Below, one piece after another: positions 22,549 through 33,747 of a DNA stretch of 35,956 nucleotides. The first letter of the stretch is position 1; each line of letters starts with the position of its first letter. The DNA is taken from contig NW_014577119.1 in the NCBI RefSeq assembly GCF_000485595.1, positions 954,183 to 990,138 of the forward strand, given 5' to 3'. A program made the translations under genes and the position numbers. The notes under the pieces are model-generated. The model saw nothing but the letters and a program-made list of their open reading frames with translations. It had not been told where the DNA came from and ran no database searches. This DNA comes from Priapulus caudatus (Eukaryota; Priapulida; Priapulimorpha; Priapulimorphida; Priapulidae).

Positions 22549-22648
22549 TTAGGTTTAGGGTTTAGGTTAGGTTAGGGTTAGGGTTTTTTTTTTTTAAGTG
22601 CCTAGTAGTCATATCCTAAGTGCCTAGTAGTCATATCATATCGCATCT
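22549..22648. repeat. Partial inverted copy of the palindrome core with TTAGGG array
   Basis: Degenerate TTAGGG units (22549..22584) are followed by a T run and two copies of AAGTGCCTAGTAGTCATATC, ending CATATCGCATCT. This is the reverse complement of about 21950..22060, left arm included, but without the outer half of the arm. Confidence 0.8.
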
Positions 22649-22706
22649 AACTGCCGGGTGCGATAAAATATGACATCTTCGCGCCATCTATCGCTAGAAA
22701 GAATTA

Positions 22707-22980
22707 GCGAAGTGAAGCATTTAGATAAGATTTTCCCATGCACACGGGCTGTCAGCCTGCCCGGCTCCAGGTTGAACGTAGAAGAACGGCCGAAGAATAT
22801 TATGTTGGCAGTCAACGGCGACCGACGTCGCAGCGCCATTTGCACATACATTAGCATAACTGGGAATCGTGGCGCGATGCTGCGAGCGAAGTGAAGCATG
22901 TAGATAAGATTTTACCATGCACACGTGCTGTCAGCCTGCCCGGCTTCAGGTTGAACGTATAAGAACGGCCAAAGAATTTT
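22707..22980. repeat. 179-bp-spaced duplication
   Basis: A block beginning GCGAAGTGAAGCAT and containing CTGTCAGCCTGCCCGGCT and AAGAACGGCC occurs at 22707 and again at 22886 with a few substitutions. The second copy runs directly into the first unit of the satellite. Confidence 0.75.
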
Positions 22981-24505
22981 ATCTTTGCAAAATACGATTT
23001 CTCTCGGGAGATATTGCGCATGCGCGCGCACCGTGTTAGACGTGCAGTGCCGTCTGAGGCAAACTTCATAATATAGCTTGCTGAGGGGGAGAGGAGATGG
23101 GAGACTGAGGAAAAGCGGCAGGCAAGATAGCTGGGGCAGTAGAAGAAGGAGGCTGAGCGAGGGACAGGGGAGGCAAGGGGAAGGACGCGAGGGCATAAAG
23201 TAGGTGTTTTGTACCCTACATTCTAGGGCGCTCTCCGAATTATAAACACATGTCAACCGATAAAAGTTTATTAGGGAAATTTTGGCTGAGATACTCCCTA
23301 ACCATTTTAAATGCATATTCATCACAAAATATAACTCATCTGGTGAGATATTGCGCATGCGCTAACACACTAACTTAGCCAGATTGTGTACTGACTGGTA
23401 TACGCAGCCGGGATCTTACATGCAAAGTCTTCCTCCGATTTCTTAAATGATGTCAACTGATGGTATGTTATCGTATAAATCTATGATAGGTTAACTTCTC
23501 TATATTTTAAATGCATAATCTTTGCAAAATACGATTTCTCACAGTAGATATTGCGCATGCGTGCGCAACGTGTTAGGCGTGCAGTGCCGTCTGAGGCAAA
23601 CTTAATAATATAGCTTGCTGAGGGGGAGAGGAGATGGGAGACTGAGGACAGGCGGCAGGGAAGATAGCTGGGGGCGGTAGAAGAAGAAGGAGGCTGAGTG
23701 AGGGACAGGGGAGGCAATTAAGGGGAAGGACGCGAGGGCATAAAGTAAGTGTTTTGTACCCTACATGCTAGGGTGCTCTCCTAATTGTAAACATAGGTCT
23801 ACTGATAAAGGTTTATTAGGGAAATCTATGCTGAGATACCCCCTAACCATTTTAAATGCATATTCATCACAAAATATAACTCCTCTGGTGAGATATTGCG
23901 CATGCGCTAACACACTAACGTAGCCAGATTGTGTAATGGCTGGTATACGCAGCCGGGACTTTACATGCAAGGTCTTCTTCCTATTTCTTAAATGATGTCT
24001 ACTGATGGAATGTTATCAAAGAAATCTATGCTAGGATAACTCCTCTTTATTTTAAATGCATAATCATTGCAAAATACGATTTCTCTCGGGAGATATTGCG
24101 CATGCGCGCCCACCGTATTAGACGCGCAGTGCCGTCTGAGGCAAAGATTATAATATAGCTTGTTGAGGGAGAGAGCGGATGGGAGATTGAGGAAAGGCTG
24201 CAGGAAAGTTAGCTGGGGGCGGTAGAAGAAGAAGGAGGCTGAGCGAGGGACAGGGGAGGCAAGGGAAAGGAGGCGAGGGCATAAAGTAGGTGTTTTGTAC
24301 CCTACATGCTAGGGCGCTCTCCTAATTATAAACATAGGTCTACTAATAAAAGTTTATTAGGGAAATCTATGCTGAGGTACCCCCTAACCATTTTAAATGC
24401 ATATTCATCACAAAATATAACTTCTCTGGTGAGATATTGCGCATGCGCTAACACACTAACGTAGCCAGATTGTGTACTGGCTGGTATACGCAACGCAGGC
24501 GACAG
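22975..24505. repeat. Tandem satellite, about 543-bp unit, nearly three copies
   Basis: The marker GAGGGCATAAAGTA occurs at about 23189, 23734 and 24275 (spacing about 541-545). Each unit has two diverged halves, both carrying TTTTAAATGCATA and GATATTGCGCATGCG; the latter motif is spaced alternately about 340 and 200 bp, six times in all. Each unit also carries a purine-rich block (GGGGGAGAGGAGATGGGAGA). No coding potential survives between units. Confidence 0.85.
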
Positions 24506-24721
24506 ATCTACATCCAAGTGTGGTTTTAGGCCACCTTGTCCCCCGCCGGTGGCCTCCAGCCCCCGTCAGCTCACTCCGACAATAACCCTTCCGCGACCGA
24601 AAATAATTCTGTTTGTTTACGTATTTTACTAATGCTAAAACAAGTTACCATGGTATATGCCGATTGTTTTACCGATAGGCATAGATATAGCATTACATAG
24701 GATAAAACAAAGCACGCACGC
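24506..24721. other. Unassigned spacer
   Basis: Contains a hairpin, AGGCCACC...GGTGGCCT, around a C-rich loop near 24530..24557. Nothing else is recognised. Confidence 0.4.
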
Positions 24722-24896
24722 TCGCACGCACATACAGTCACACACACACAGACACGCGCGCGCGCTCACACACACACGCACGCACGCACGCACACGCACG
24801 CACACACACACAGACACGCGCGCGCTCACACACACACGCACGCACGCACGCACATACAGTCACACACACACAGACACGCGCGCGCTCACACACACA

Positions 24897-24928
<32 letters not shown>

Positions 24929-24957
24929 CACACGCACTCACGCACGCACACACACAT
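24722..24957. repeat. CA/CG minisatellite with about 60-bp higher-order unit
   Basis: CACACACAGACACGCGCGCGCTCACACAC blocks alternate with CACGCACGCACGCACATACAGT. It is long alternating purine-pyrimidine DNA that could adopt Z-form. Confidence 0.85.
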
Positions 24958-25129
24958 AAACAACAGACACTGGGCCATAGCCGATTTCATTCCGTCGGCA
25001 TTTGATTCCGCATTTAATTACCGCATTCCGTATTTGATTATCCCATAAAACTGCACGAGTCTTATGTGCTCTTTATTTTGAAAGTGAGTCACACTCGCGC
25101 GCGCACACACATGCACGCACCCACCACAC

Positions 25130-25270
25130 CCTCTCTCACTGCCCACACGCTCTCTCTTTCGGTCTGTCTGTCTGTCTCTCTCCCCCCCTCTTTCTCTGGT
25201 ACCCATCTCTTTCTTTCTCCATCCCTCCCTCTCCCCCTCTCTCGCTTACTTGCTCACTTTCTCTCGCACT
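25130..25270. repeat. Pyrimidine-rich simple sequence
   Basis: Interrupted CT, CTTT and CTGT units. Low-complexity open frames here are not genes. Confidence 0.7.
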
Positions 25271-26224
25271 CAATCCGCTCTATTTCTCTTTATGTGTACA
25301 CTGTCACCATAGTAACTATAACTTGATAACCACATAACTTGACCCTCGCTCCAATTACTTGTATCAATGCAAAACTTGTATCAATGCAAAACCAATACCA
25401 TTTATCGTTGAGAAGAGTTCACAGCTTGTGTTTATTACGTTCATCCTAGAATCAACACATCCCGTTTTCTCAGCTCATAGTTCAACTGGTAATGTGAACC
25501 ATGTCCATAAACACCACTCTTCCACTTCTCACTCGATTCTTTTTTCCACTAACAATGGCATGCAGCGGAAAAAATTTACGTCGTGAAGTGCGTGCGACGT
25601 TTTTTTTTTTCTCTCTGCAAAATTAACAATTAACCTGATATCCCACCCGATAAATGCATTACCTGACCACATCTCAGTCACACCGACTAACAAGTTAGCA
25701 GCAGCAAAGAGAGAAAACATGCTATAGAATTGGCCAGCTCGCACACTAAGCTAAAAACAGCATGTCACAAGTAAAACACTGCTATAAACAACACATTATA
25801 AAACGTGGTAAAACAAATAATGGAATGTATTGTACATTATATGATAGACCAGACAAATTCTATGCAGAAACCAATATAGTTCCACACTTTTAACTCATAA
25901 CATAGATCAACATAGCCTCGACTATACGCTCGTTGCTTAAAAAGTATGTACACATAAGATTCTTTTATACAAAAAATGAGTTGCGTAAAATCTGTTGTTT
26001 CGCAACCTACTTTGACATGTTTCGATGTACAGCAATAATATTACACATTTCAGATTACAGCGTTGCCACATGACAAAAATGAACAGCAATACGTTTATGG
26101 AGGATGGAAGTATTGGTATTGCGATATTCTTACACCCCATGGGGAATTCTCTGGAAATAGTGGTTTGTCTGTCAGTTCTGTCATCACTAACAGCTTGTTC
26201 CAGATAACCACCACACAAGACTCT
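25271..26224. other. Stretch without a supported gene
   Basis: Two weak exon-like open stretches occur: minus strand about 25600..25745 and plus strand 26054..26257. Neither can be tied to a family or to neighbouring exons; both are discussed under rejected observations. Confidence 0.4.
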
Positions 26225-26230
26225 TTTATT
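26225..26230 (-). terminator. Polyadenylation signal of DNAL4
   Basis: AATAAA on the minus strand, 80 bases past the DNAL4 stop at 26310..26312, a normal distance for a short 3' UTR. Confidence 0.6.
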
Positions 26231-26309
26231 CACCGTGGAGATAAGTGTGCAAAATAAAAAATGCAGCCGTCCACTACAGGAGACGACAAGAGTCAAAGTC
26301 AGGGTCGCA

Positions 26310-28523
26310 TCATGCACACTTCCACACGCAGATGCCCATGTTTCCACCGAAGAACATGTAGAGTAGGTTCTTCACCTCGTGCGTGACCTCGAATCCATAA
26401 CCCTCGCCAACGATGACGTGCCACGAAGCTCCAAAACGCTTATCCATCGCCTCCTTTATCATCTTTGCCGCATTCTGTGGAGAGAGATAGTTGCCGACGA
26501 TCAATATTTAAGTGATGTCATATTGCAACATACACATCTATAGATATTTTGATTGTGTCTAATTTAAAATAGAAATGCGATAAGTACCGGGTATACGATG
26601 CTGCAATATAGTGCCATAACTTTCCTCAATAAAAATATATATCCCCAAAACAAAATGTTTTCTCCATATCAAAAATTCAAAATATGTATCAAGGTTAATT
26701 AGCACAAAAAAAATAGATAAATGAGTACGTAAGATAAACTACTTGGAATACAGAGCCCAAAGTTTCATTGTAAACAAAACCTGTAATAGTAATAACAGTA
26801 TAACACTCATATATTATATCAAATTGACCTCATTATTGTTTGCAAACTTTTCGCAGGCAGTGACACAGAGCTCCATAGATTCCGTTCGCATTTCTTCATT
26901 CATGTCGGAATGCTTTCCCATGGAAAGAAAGAAAATATGCGATAGTACAACGCACAAGATTTATACCTCGATATGCTTTAATAGCAATTATTGCGTATTG
27001 CAGTTAAATTACAGCTTAAAAAAAGATATATGTGTGAAATGTTACTACTACCTATGACATGGTTGCTAAAAATCAATAAATGGATTAAAAATTTATCAGC
27101 TATTTGAGTAGTGTGTCACATCATGCCCACAACCTAATAAATGAAGCCACCTCCTCATTCCACCTATACCACGTTTCCTACAGAAGTAGCGTGGCTTAAA
27201 CGGTACTATTTCACTCTATCATTAAATTCTATTTTCGCAGGGAATTAAGTTCATCAGAGGTAGATAAGTGGCATAGTTTATTATTAGGGAGGTTAAGTAG
27301 ATGATGTATCATACTACCCATGCAGCTACGCTCATAGGGTCTATGTCCCCCAGGGTACTGCCGGAACATACCCTTGGTACGGTATACCGGAACGTACCCT
27401 GGGTACGGTATACCGGAACGTACCCTGGTAACCATCTGATATGGTTAGGGTTAGGGATAAGGTTAAGGTTAGGGTTAAGGTTAGGGAGTAGGCGTAGGCG
27501 ACTCCCTAGACTCGTTAGTGGAGTAGGCGAGGTACAGTCTGGCATATTAGATAGTACCAGGGTACGTTCCGGCAGTACACTGGGGGACATAGACCCATAT
27601 TAATAAAATTCCAAGGTTCAAGGGACTATATGGCACAAAGAAGATGGCGCGAGTAGTGGAGAGATGATGACCGTGAAAGAGAGGCGATGGCAGAATTGAT
27701 CAAATCGACAGATTACTAGATTGTAATCTGCAATATTAGGAGCAGAATAGGTGCCAAAAAGTAGGCGTGAATTAATATTTTTACTCAGCTTGCATAACCC
27801 TATCTGATAGGACCATATGGTTATGCAAGCTACGTAGAAATATGAAGGCCCAGGATCAAAAAGTATGATTTTTACAGATGCTGTATCGATACTACGATAG
27901 CCTAGCTTGAACAGGGTCTCCGACTGTTTCACTCGAAAACTGACCGGACTTGTTGATTATCACAAGTGTAATCTCACCCACGGCTAGCTCTAGTACTAAA
28001 GCCCGCGTACAGTTGCCGCAGGCCTATATATGCCTGAGGCAACTGTACGCGGGCTATATAGTACTAGAGCTAACCCATGGCCTGCTTCCTAACTGGTATT
28101 AAATTCGGCATTCATGTTATAACCAAACAATTACTATTAGCCATTTGGAAAGAAGTTATTTTTGCAGTATTCATTTCATGGCACAATATCAATGCAAATT
28201 TTGCAATCACTGTGACCACAGGCCCTTGGAAGTTGGAGGCTCAAGTTTCAAAAGAGTATAACTATAAGACTATATTAAGAGCGAAGCGGTAATAGCTCGC
28301 TCTTAATATAGTCTTATACTCTTTTGAAACTTGAGCCTCCAAGGGCCTGTGGCTGTGCTGTGACATGATAATACTATTAATAATAATAGTATTACTATTA
28401 GTAATACATTATACAGGCCTACTGAGGTACTCTATGCCTTACCCGAATTAGAGGATATGTGTGTATACGTCTTCCAGAATCAGCCTGGGCCTCCTCTTTC
28501 TTGACTTCCGCACCTTCTGCCAT
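26310..28523 (-). CDS. DNAL4: Axonemal dynein light chain 4 (DNAL4)
   Basis: Three coding exons in transcript order: 28523..28443 (27 aa), 26912..26829 (28 aa), 26474..26310 (54 aa plus stop). All junctions are phase 0 and GT-AG, giving 109 aa against 105 in human. The variable, charged N-terminus (MAEGAEVKKEE) leads into YPLIR, HSDMNEEM, ELCVTACEKFANNNE, then NAAKMIKEAMDKRFGASWHV, VGEGYGFEVTHEVKNLLYMF and a terminal GICVWKCA. This is the LC8-type dynein light chain fold: helices, then SWHV...THE and the C-terminal beta strand used for dimerisation. DNAL4 proteins are components of outer-arm dynein in motile cilia. The ATG has G at -3 and +4. Intron 1 (1.5 kb) holds three separate palindromic elements; intron 2 is short and plain. 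The exon 2 acceptor (GGGAAAG) is unusual but preceded by a TTTTCTTTCTTTCC tract. Confidence 0.95.
27336..27596. mobile_element. Inverted-terminal-repeat element with TTAGGG-like array, copy 2
   Basis: Same termini as the 21228..21510 element (AGGGTCTATGTCCCCCAGGG; CATAGACCC), with the same interior block GAGTAGGCGTAGGCGACTCC and CTCGTTAGTGGAGTAGGCGA. The telomere-like array is shorter and more degenerate (TTAGGG mixed with TTAAGG and ATAAGG). The left arm has an extra CGGTATACCGGAACGTACCC duplication. It lies in DNAL4 intron 1. ACGCTCAT precedes the left end in both copies, so the true border may be 8 bp further out. Confidence 0.8.
27787..27831. repeat. 13-bp perfect hairpin
   Basis: AGCTTGCATAACC and GGTTATGCAAGCT flank a 19-base loop in DNAL4 intron 1. 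Confidence 0.7.
27985..28072. mobile_element. Compact TAGCTCTAG-family foldback
   Basis: 88 bp, almost all arm: TAGCTCTAGTAC...GCCCGCG and the complement ending CGCGGGC...GTACTAGAGCTA. The flanks ACCCACGGC (27976..27984) and ACCCATGGC (28073..28081) form a 9-bp duplication with one mismatch. The outer arm matches the 19934..21105 element; the inner arm (TACAGTTGCCGCAGGC) differs. It lies in DNAL4 intron 1. Confidence 0.8.
28216..28352. mobile_element. 137-bp foldback in DNAL4 intron 1
   Basis: Arms CCACAGGCCCTTGG...TTAAGAGCGA and TCGCTCTTAA...CCAAGGGCCTGTGG. They are identical except for two short extra pieces on the left (AAGTTGG and CTATAA), both looking like local tandem duplications. The loop is about 12 bases. 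Non-coding. Confidence 0.8.
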
Positions 28524-29028
28524 GTCTCTTAAATGAATATCCTACTATTGCTAAATATAATACAACAAAACAAACAACAAATAGAATACGACAAGACAGG
28601 TTTTGGGCATGAAAACTGTTGTCAACACAAACGATAGGTGGCTCCACCTAGCGACAGATATAAAACAAAAACGTACTATACTAACACGTTTAGACGTAAT
28701 CACTACTGACCTAGTGGATAACATCACTAAAATAACTATTATACCGTATAGCAAAGCATTACATCAGCAGGAGACTTTATATGCCATAATAAATAACAAA
28801 ATAGTTGTTTTGTGCTGGAATGTTTTAGTTTCTCATTTATATCCAGCAGTTTTTGTTATGGCATGGTTTTACTCCGGGCAAGGGTTCAATGGAAAAATAT
28901 TTTTTGGGGAGGAAATATAGGTAGGATTTTGAGAAAAAGTGTGGGGCCATAACGCCGCCGCCGGTTCCGCCACCCCTGCTCATATCAACACATTAGAAAC
29001 TCACTGTCTTTTATTGCAATTTCTGTCA
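28524..29028. other. Region upstream of DNAL4
   Basis: Promoter side of DNAL4. A plus-strand open frame at 28603..28920 has no recognisable similarity and no good start context. GGTGGCTCCACC at about 28628 is a small palindrome. Confidence 0.35.
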
Positions 29029-29223
29029 TTTAATATTGATTTATTAGAAAACGGCTAACGGGAAAACGTACAGCGGAGAGAAACAAAACTGTTGCCAGAT
29101 ATGAAGGAGATGAGCTACGAGGACAGGAGGAGAGAATGATAACTGCCGTCCCTTAAACACAGACGCACCGGAAGGGATGGTTATTAAAAATGCATAGAGG
29201 TGCTACAAATTTGGCAAGAATAT
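29029..29223 (+). pseudogene. Decayed C-terminal fragment of a non-LTR retrotransposon reverse transcriptase
   Basis: In one frame the sequence reads DLLEN, a stop-bearing 15-bp insertion, then VQRRETKLLPDMKEMSYEDR, RRE, two stops, LPSLKHRRTGRDGY, a stop, and KCIEVLQIWQEYN. This matches the family pattern VQRRATK...LSYEERL..L.LPSL..RR at the end of CR1/L2/jockey-like reverse transcriptases. Three or more in-frame stops show that it is dead. No other part of the element is seen nearby. The clade cannot be decided from so short a piece. Confidence 0.6.
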
Positions 29224-30255
29224 AATATACTACTACCACAATCCAAAGTTTTGGCCACGTTATTTCTAAAAGCAGAATGTCAAAATTTTACAAACGTTTC
29301 TCCGGTATGACAGAACATATGGTAAGCTCGTTTTGTTATTTTTTTGTGTTACCTTATTCCTTACTTCGTCTCGCTGTGCCTTGAGGCCAGCCCTGTAGTA
29401 GTAAATGTCTTGAAATTAAAATTGTCTTGAAATTGTCTGTGGTAATTAAGCCTATATGTCTTGGAATTGTAATTGTCTTAAAATTGCGATAATAATTCGC
29501 GCTGATAGCACTGATCAAGGTGTATCGGGGGTATATAATAATAGATACTTTATTTCTATAAAATGAAAAACTGCTATTATCATCTACTCCCTAGCTATAT
29601 AAGTATCCTAATTGTTATATTGTACGCACGACCTCCGCACGAACAAATAACGTAACAACGCGTAACAACGCTACAATTTAAATATTCTACAATGCAATGC
29701 CAAATTAAGTATAAGACGCATGCAAGGCTAACTTTACACGCTCGGCTTATGAATTATAAATGTTATTTTTTCTTCACCTCGCTTTCTTCGCGAGATTGTA
29801 ACAGTAACATCGCATTTCGATGGACAGTCACACAAAGACACCTTCATGCTGACCGGGGTCGCGACGAAACGGGCAAAGAAACTAATTCACTATTTGCTAT
29901 TCACTGTTCGCTTTCAGCAGTAATTAACGTGCTTCGACTCTCGGCCACCAGTGCATATAAACAGGATCATATAATACCCCCGCGAGTGATTGCGAGCGCC
30001 GCGAAAGCGCCACACCCTACGGCTACAACAAAGCGTTCTCTTGTTGTATACTCGCGTTGGTAAAAAATGGCGATAAGATTTGCGAGGTATTTTCGCGATG
30101 CGTGCCGTCTGCGTGGGTCGCACGCGCGCGCGCGTGTACGTGGCCGCTGATAATGCTACTGTTTACACCACTGTTACAGTAACGGAAAACGACAGTCGTC
30201 TTAGTTGCAGAGTGATTACGGATAAATACCTCGTTCCGAGAAAACACGCGATAGA
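29224..30255. other. Unassigned, becoming CpG-rich toward 30.1 kb
   Basis: No exon is supported. From about 29.6 kb CpG density rises (GCGAGCGCCGCGAAAGCGCC; ACGCGCGCGCGCGTG at 30121..30136), which could mark a promoter. An ATG in strong context (AAAAAATGGCG) at 30067 opens a 23-27-codon basic frame with no known match. Confidence 0.3.
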
Positions 30256-30326
30256 AGGAGTGAAGGAGCGGAGGGGATTGGGAGAAGGAGGAGGAGGAGT
30301 GCGAGAAAGTGAAAGGTGTGTGAGAA

Positions 30327-30384
<58 letters not shown>

Positions 30385-30713
30385 GGAGAGCAGAGGAGCG
30401 GAGGAGGAGGAGGAGGGAGAGGAGTAGGAGGAGGACGAGAGGGTGAGAGGCGAGTAAGTGAGAAGAGAGCAGCAGAAGAGACAAGGGAGATGGAAGCGGT
30501 GGAGGAAGATGAGGAGAAGAATGAGAAGGAGAATGAGGAGAATGAGTGAGAGAGATGGGAAGAGCGATAGAGAAAGCGCGAGCGAGCGTTAAAGAGAGTA
30601 GAAAAGTGAGAGCGTGAAAGACAGAGGGAGAAGAAAAGTGAGAGGCCGGAGGCGACACTTGGGAAGGAATGAAGGGGGGAGAGAGAGGTAGATAGATAGA
30701 TCGAGATAGATAA

Positions 30714-30787
<74 letters not shown>

Positions 30788-30904
30788 TCGAGAGAGAACG
30801 AGAGAAAGAGAGAGAGAGAGAGGACGAGAGAGAGAGACGAGAGCGGAAAGAGAGAGAAGAGAGAGAGAGTAGAGAGAGAGAGAGAGAGAGAAGAGAGAGA
30901 GAGA

Positions 30905-30938
<34 letters not shown>

Positions 30939-30940
30939 TA

Positions 30941-30972
<32 letters not shown>

Positions 30973-31075
30973 GAAGAAGAAGAAGAAGAAAAAGAAAAAG
31001 AAGAAGAAGAAAAAGAAGAAGAAGAAGAAGAAGAAGAAGAAGAAGAAGAAGAAGAAGAAGAATAGAGAGAGCACA
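30256..31075 (+). repeat. 820-bp purine-only tract (GA, GGA, GAT, GAA repeats)
   Basis: The plus strand is almost pure A/G: (GA)n at 30329..30380 and 30717..30780, GGAG-rich between them, then (GAT)n at about 30948..30970 and (GAA)n to about 31063. Apparent Glu/Arg- or Ser/Leu-rich open frames are repeat products. Such mirror-repeat purine tracts can form triplex (H) DNA. Confidence 0.95.
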
Positions 31076-33360
31076 GCTAACAGATAAATGAACCCATAAA
31101 ATCGCTCAGCTACTGGCCATGCCTTCTGCGTAATGGTTATATTTGAGCATTTTGCTAAGTACCTCAACAAAATCCACGATCCGTGACCACAGAGGTTTAG
31201 AACCAATAACTTTAGAATTCACGCTCAACATTCAATTAAAGTTTACGAAGCCGTAATCATTATCAGCAGTTGCAACATCGACAATTTAATGATTCAGTAT
31301 CAATTTGGACGATAAACGCACCCGACCATAACGAGAGCGCCGCTCTACTAGGGCGTATCAACTCATGCAGTATGTTAAATAGGTTGGCGGCGTGTACAGG
31401 AAATAATGGGTAAACACTGGCAGTTGGTGAATATTTGCGACAACGCTAATTCAAGTAGTTTAACGACAAGGATTGATCGTCTCGCGAAACGGACTAGACA
31501 ATGGAAGACACGTGGCTCCCTCGGGCGGAATTTGACTCATCATTATCTATAGTTACTTTCCAGCATTATAACACGCGGAGGCACGCGGAACAGCTGGCAA
31601 ATTGTTTTTTAATATCCTTTACTCTCTTGTCGAAATGTTTTGCATTATACTAACAAGGTAAAATTAATAATGTCCGGCAAAAGATCGGCGCATTTCCGCT
31701 CTCGGTAGACCTACCTACATGCGGTTGTTATATACCTATAGGACACATACTAAACTCTACAACATTCCGAGCGGATACATCTTCCTGTAGGAACGACTGC
31801 CTGTCTGAATGCGAGCACGAATCATGGCTAGAAATAATTTAGCGACTGTTGGTGTGATGCTCTCACCTGAGAATAAATTCTCATTCGCTGGATGATGATG
31901 TGATGGTAATGGGATGGGCGGGTACAGCTGGTTTCGACCCCAATCGTGCCCATAATAACATTATCAGATGTTACAGATATAATTATCTGATTGACTTTAG
32001 GAATTCAGAAGACAACCTACGAGATTGCATTTGGGTGACAGCTTTGTTATCAAGGGTACTTTTTCTTACCATTTTTACGAGGTCGTTAGGATATACGACC
32101 TATAAGTGTTGTTCTAGTGTCTAATAGTACACACGCGCTCACATGGATCAGGTACACGTACATGCACATGTACAAACACAAACGCACATACACGGACAAA
32201 TACATTCTAAAGCTTACGCAGATGCGCGTGCATGGCCCTTTATGTTTACAAACCTATATTATGCACTCACGTAGATGTACACTTCAGCTTATACGTGTGC
32301 TCCACGGTTGGCCTGATTAACACGTAAATATGCATTGCCGTCTTTAGAGTATTTACTTGACGTATTACCTCATTTGGGTTTCCTATTATTGCGCATGATT
32401 CCATGCACATGTTGTAAACGCGCCTTCGTGCTAACGACGCCCGCACACTATATTAGCATTGACGAAGAATAAAACCTAACGAAAGACCGAATTCCTCGTC
32501 GATAGACCATTCTATGTTGCCATGAGATGAGTACATACGTTGTTCGTGAACTGCTCTTCGTTTTAAGCGCGATAATTGCGCAGGAATCACGACAGAACCT
32601 CTGAACGCGCGTGCGTGCGTGCGCGTGCGTGTGTGCGTGCGCGAGTAATATAGGAACGTTAAAATCCTAAAAAACCGTGTTATTACCATGTCAAATAAGC
32701 CTTGAATTTTACGATGATTTATAATTTTCTGTGCTGGAAACCCATGACATAAAAATGCAGCACAAGATTTAAGCTGTCATTAAAACGCAAAAATCGCCCT
32801 GCCGAATCGGCAAATTGAAGCTGCCAGTATTTACACTACGGTAACCCCGCATAAGGCCTTCGCTTTAATGATGATTTGCAGTCTAGCAGCAAATGAGCGC
32901 CTTTCAGGAGAAACTATTTTTTCGGAACTATTTTTACATTATGCTTTGTAAAAATTGCTTGTGTTGTGATGCTTTTAAAAACAGCATAATAATAATTCTG
33001 TAGGCCGTTTTATCTACCTGAGGGTGGGTTGCCAGAAACATCGTCAATAGTTACGACATCATAAATCTAAAATGACAAAACTTTCAAAAACGGAGAGTTG
33101 TGTAGAAGCTATGACATTTTAAGATAGATGAGTTAAGATACCATTTACTATGCCGTAACCATTTACTATGTGTCTGACAACGGGCCTCTACAGCCGTAAT
33201 CGCAGATCGCTCAAAACATACGCGCGGTCTTAATTGTGCCTGCGCATGACTTCAGCGAATTACCCGGCAGATCCTAAATTAAGAAGCTATACGTGTTACT
33301 CCCTGCATATAGAGAACGCATTCTTCGCCGAGAGAAGATAACCAACGGGCGTCGAAGCCT
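31076..33360. other. 2.3 kb without a recognised gene
   Basis: Mixed sequence between the purine and pyrimidine tracts. A (GT/GC)n run occurs at about 32608..32644. ATG-initiated open frames near 31500 (MEDTWLPRAEF) and 31900 lack splice or homology support. Confidence 0.4.
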
Positions 33361-33370
33361 GCGAAGAACC

Positions 33371-33476
33371 GGCTCTCCCTCTCCCCCCTCGCTCTCTCCC
33401 TCGCTCCTCTCTCTCTCGTCTTCTCTCTCTCTGCTCCTCTCTCTCTCTCTCTCGCTCTTCGGCGTGCTTCTCTCTT

Positions 33477-33520
<44 letters not shown>

Positions 33521-33701
33521 TTTGCTCCCACTGTCTCACACACTCTCTCTCTCTCTCTCTCTCACACACTCTCGCTCTCTCGCTCTCATCTCTCTCTCTC
33601 TCCTCTCTCAATCTCTCTACTCTCTCTTTCTCTCAGCCCTCCGTCTCCTCTTTCTCTTCTACCTCGCTCTCTCCTCTCGCTTCGCTCTCTCTCTCTCTTC
33701 A

Positions 33702-33747
<46 letters not shown>

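Noticed and set aside
21308-22584. A true chromosome end
   Set aside because: The TTAGGG arrays are short, occur in both orientations, lie inside bounded elements and are flanked by unique sequence on both sides.
22975-24505. CRISPR-like array of regularly spaced repeats
   Set aside because: Spacing of 200-340 bp with homologous spacers in an animal genome; this is a tandem satellite.
25600-25745. Minus-strand hydrophobic open frame (FYSMFSLFAAANLLVGVTEM) with AG and GT borders
   Set aside because: Exon-like, but unlinked to any neighbour or family and with several alternative frames; not enough to call.
26054-26257. Plus-strand open stretch after a TTTCAG acceptor, reading ALPHDKNEQQYVYGGWKYWY onward to a stop, as a terminal exon converging on DNAL4
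   Set aside because: No family recognised, no upstream exon found, and the DNAL4 polyadenylation signal (26225..26230 on the minus strand) lies inside it, so this DNA is probably DNAL4 3' UTR and flank.
30067-30150. Start of a gene at the strong-context ATG in the CpG-rich zone
   Set aside because: Short basic frame with no known match and only a weak donor (GCGAG|GTATTT).
30023-31206. Long Ser/Leu-, Phe- or Glu/Arg-rich open frames
   Set aside because: Direct translations of GA, GAA and GAT repeats.
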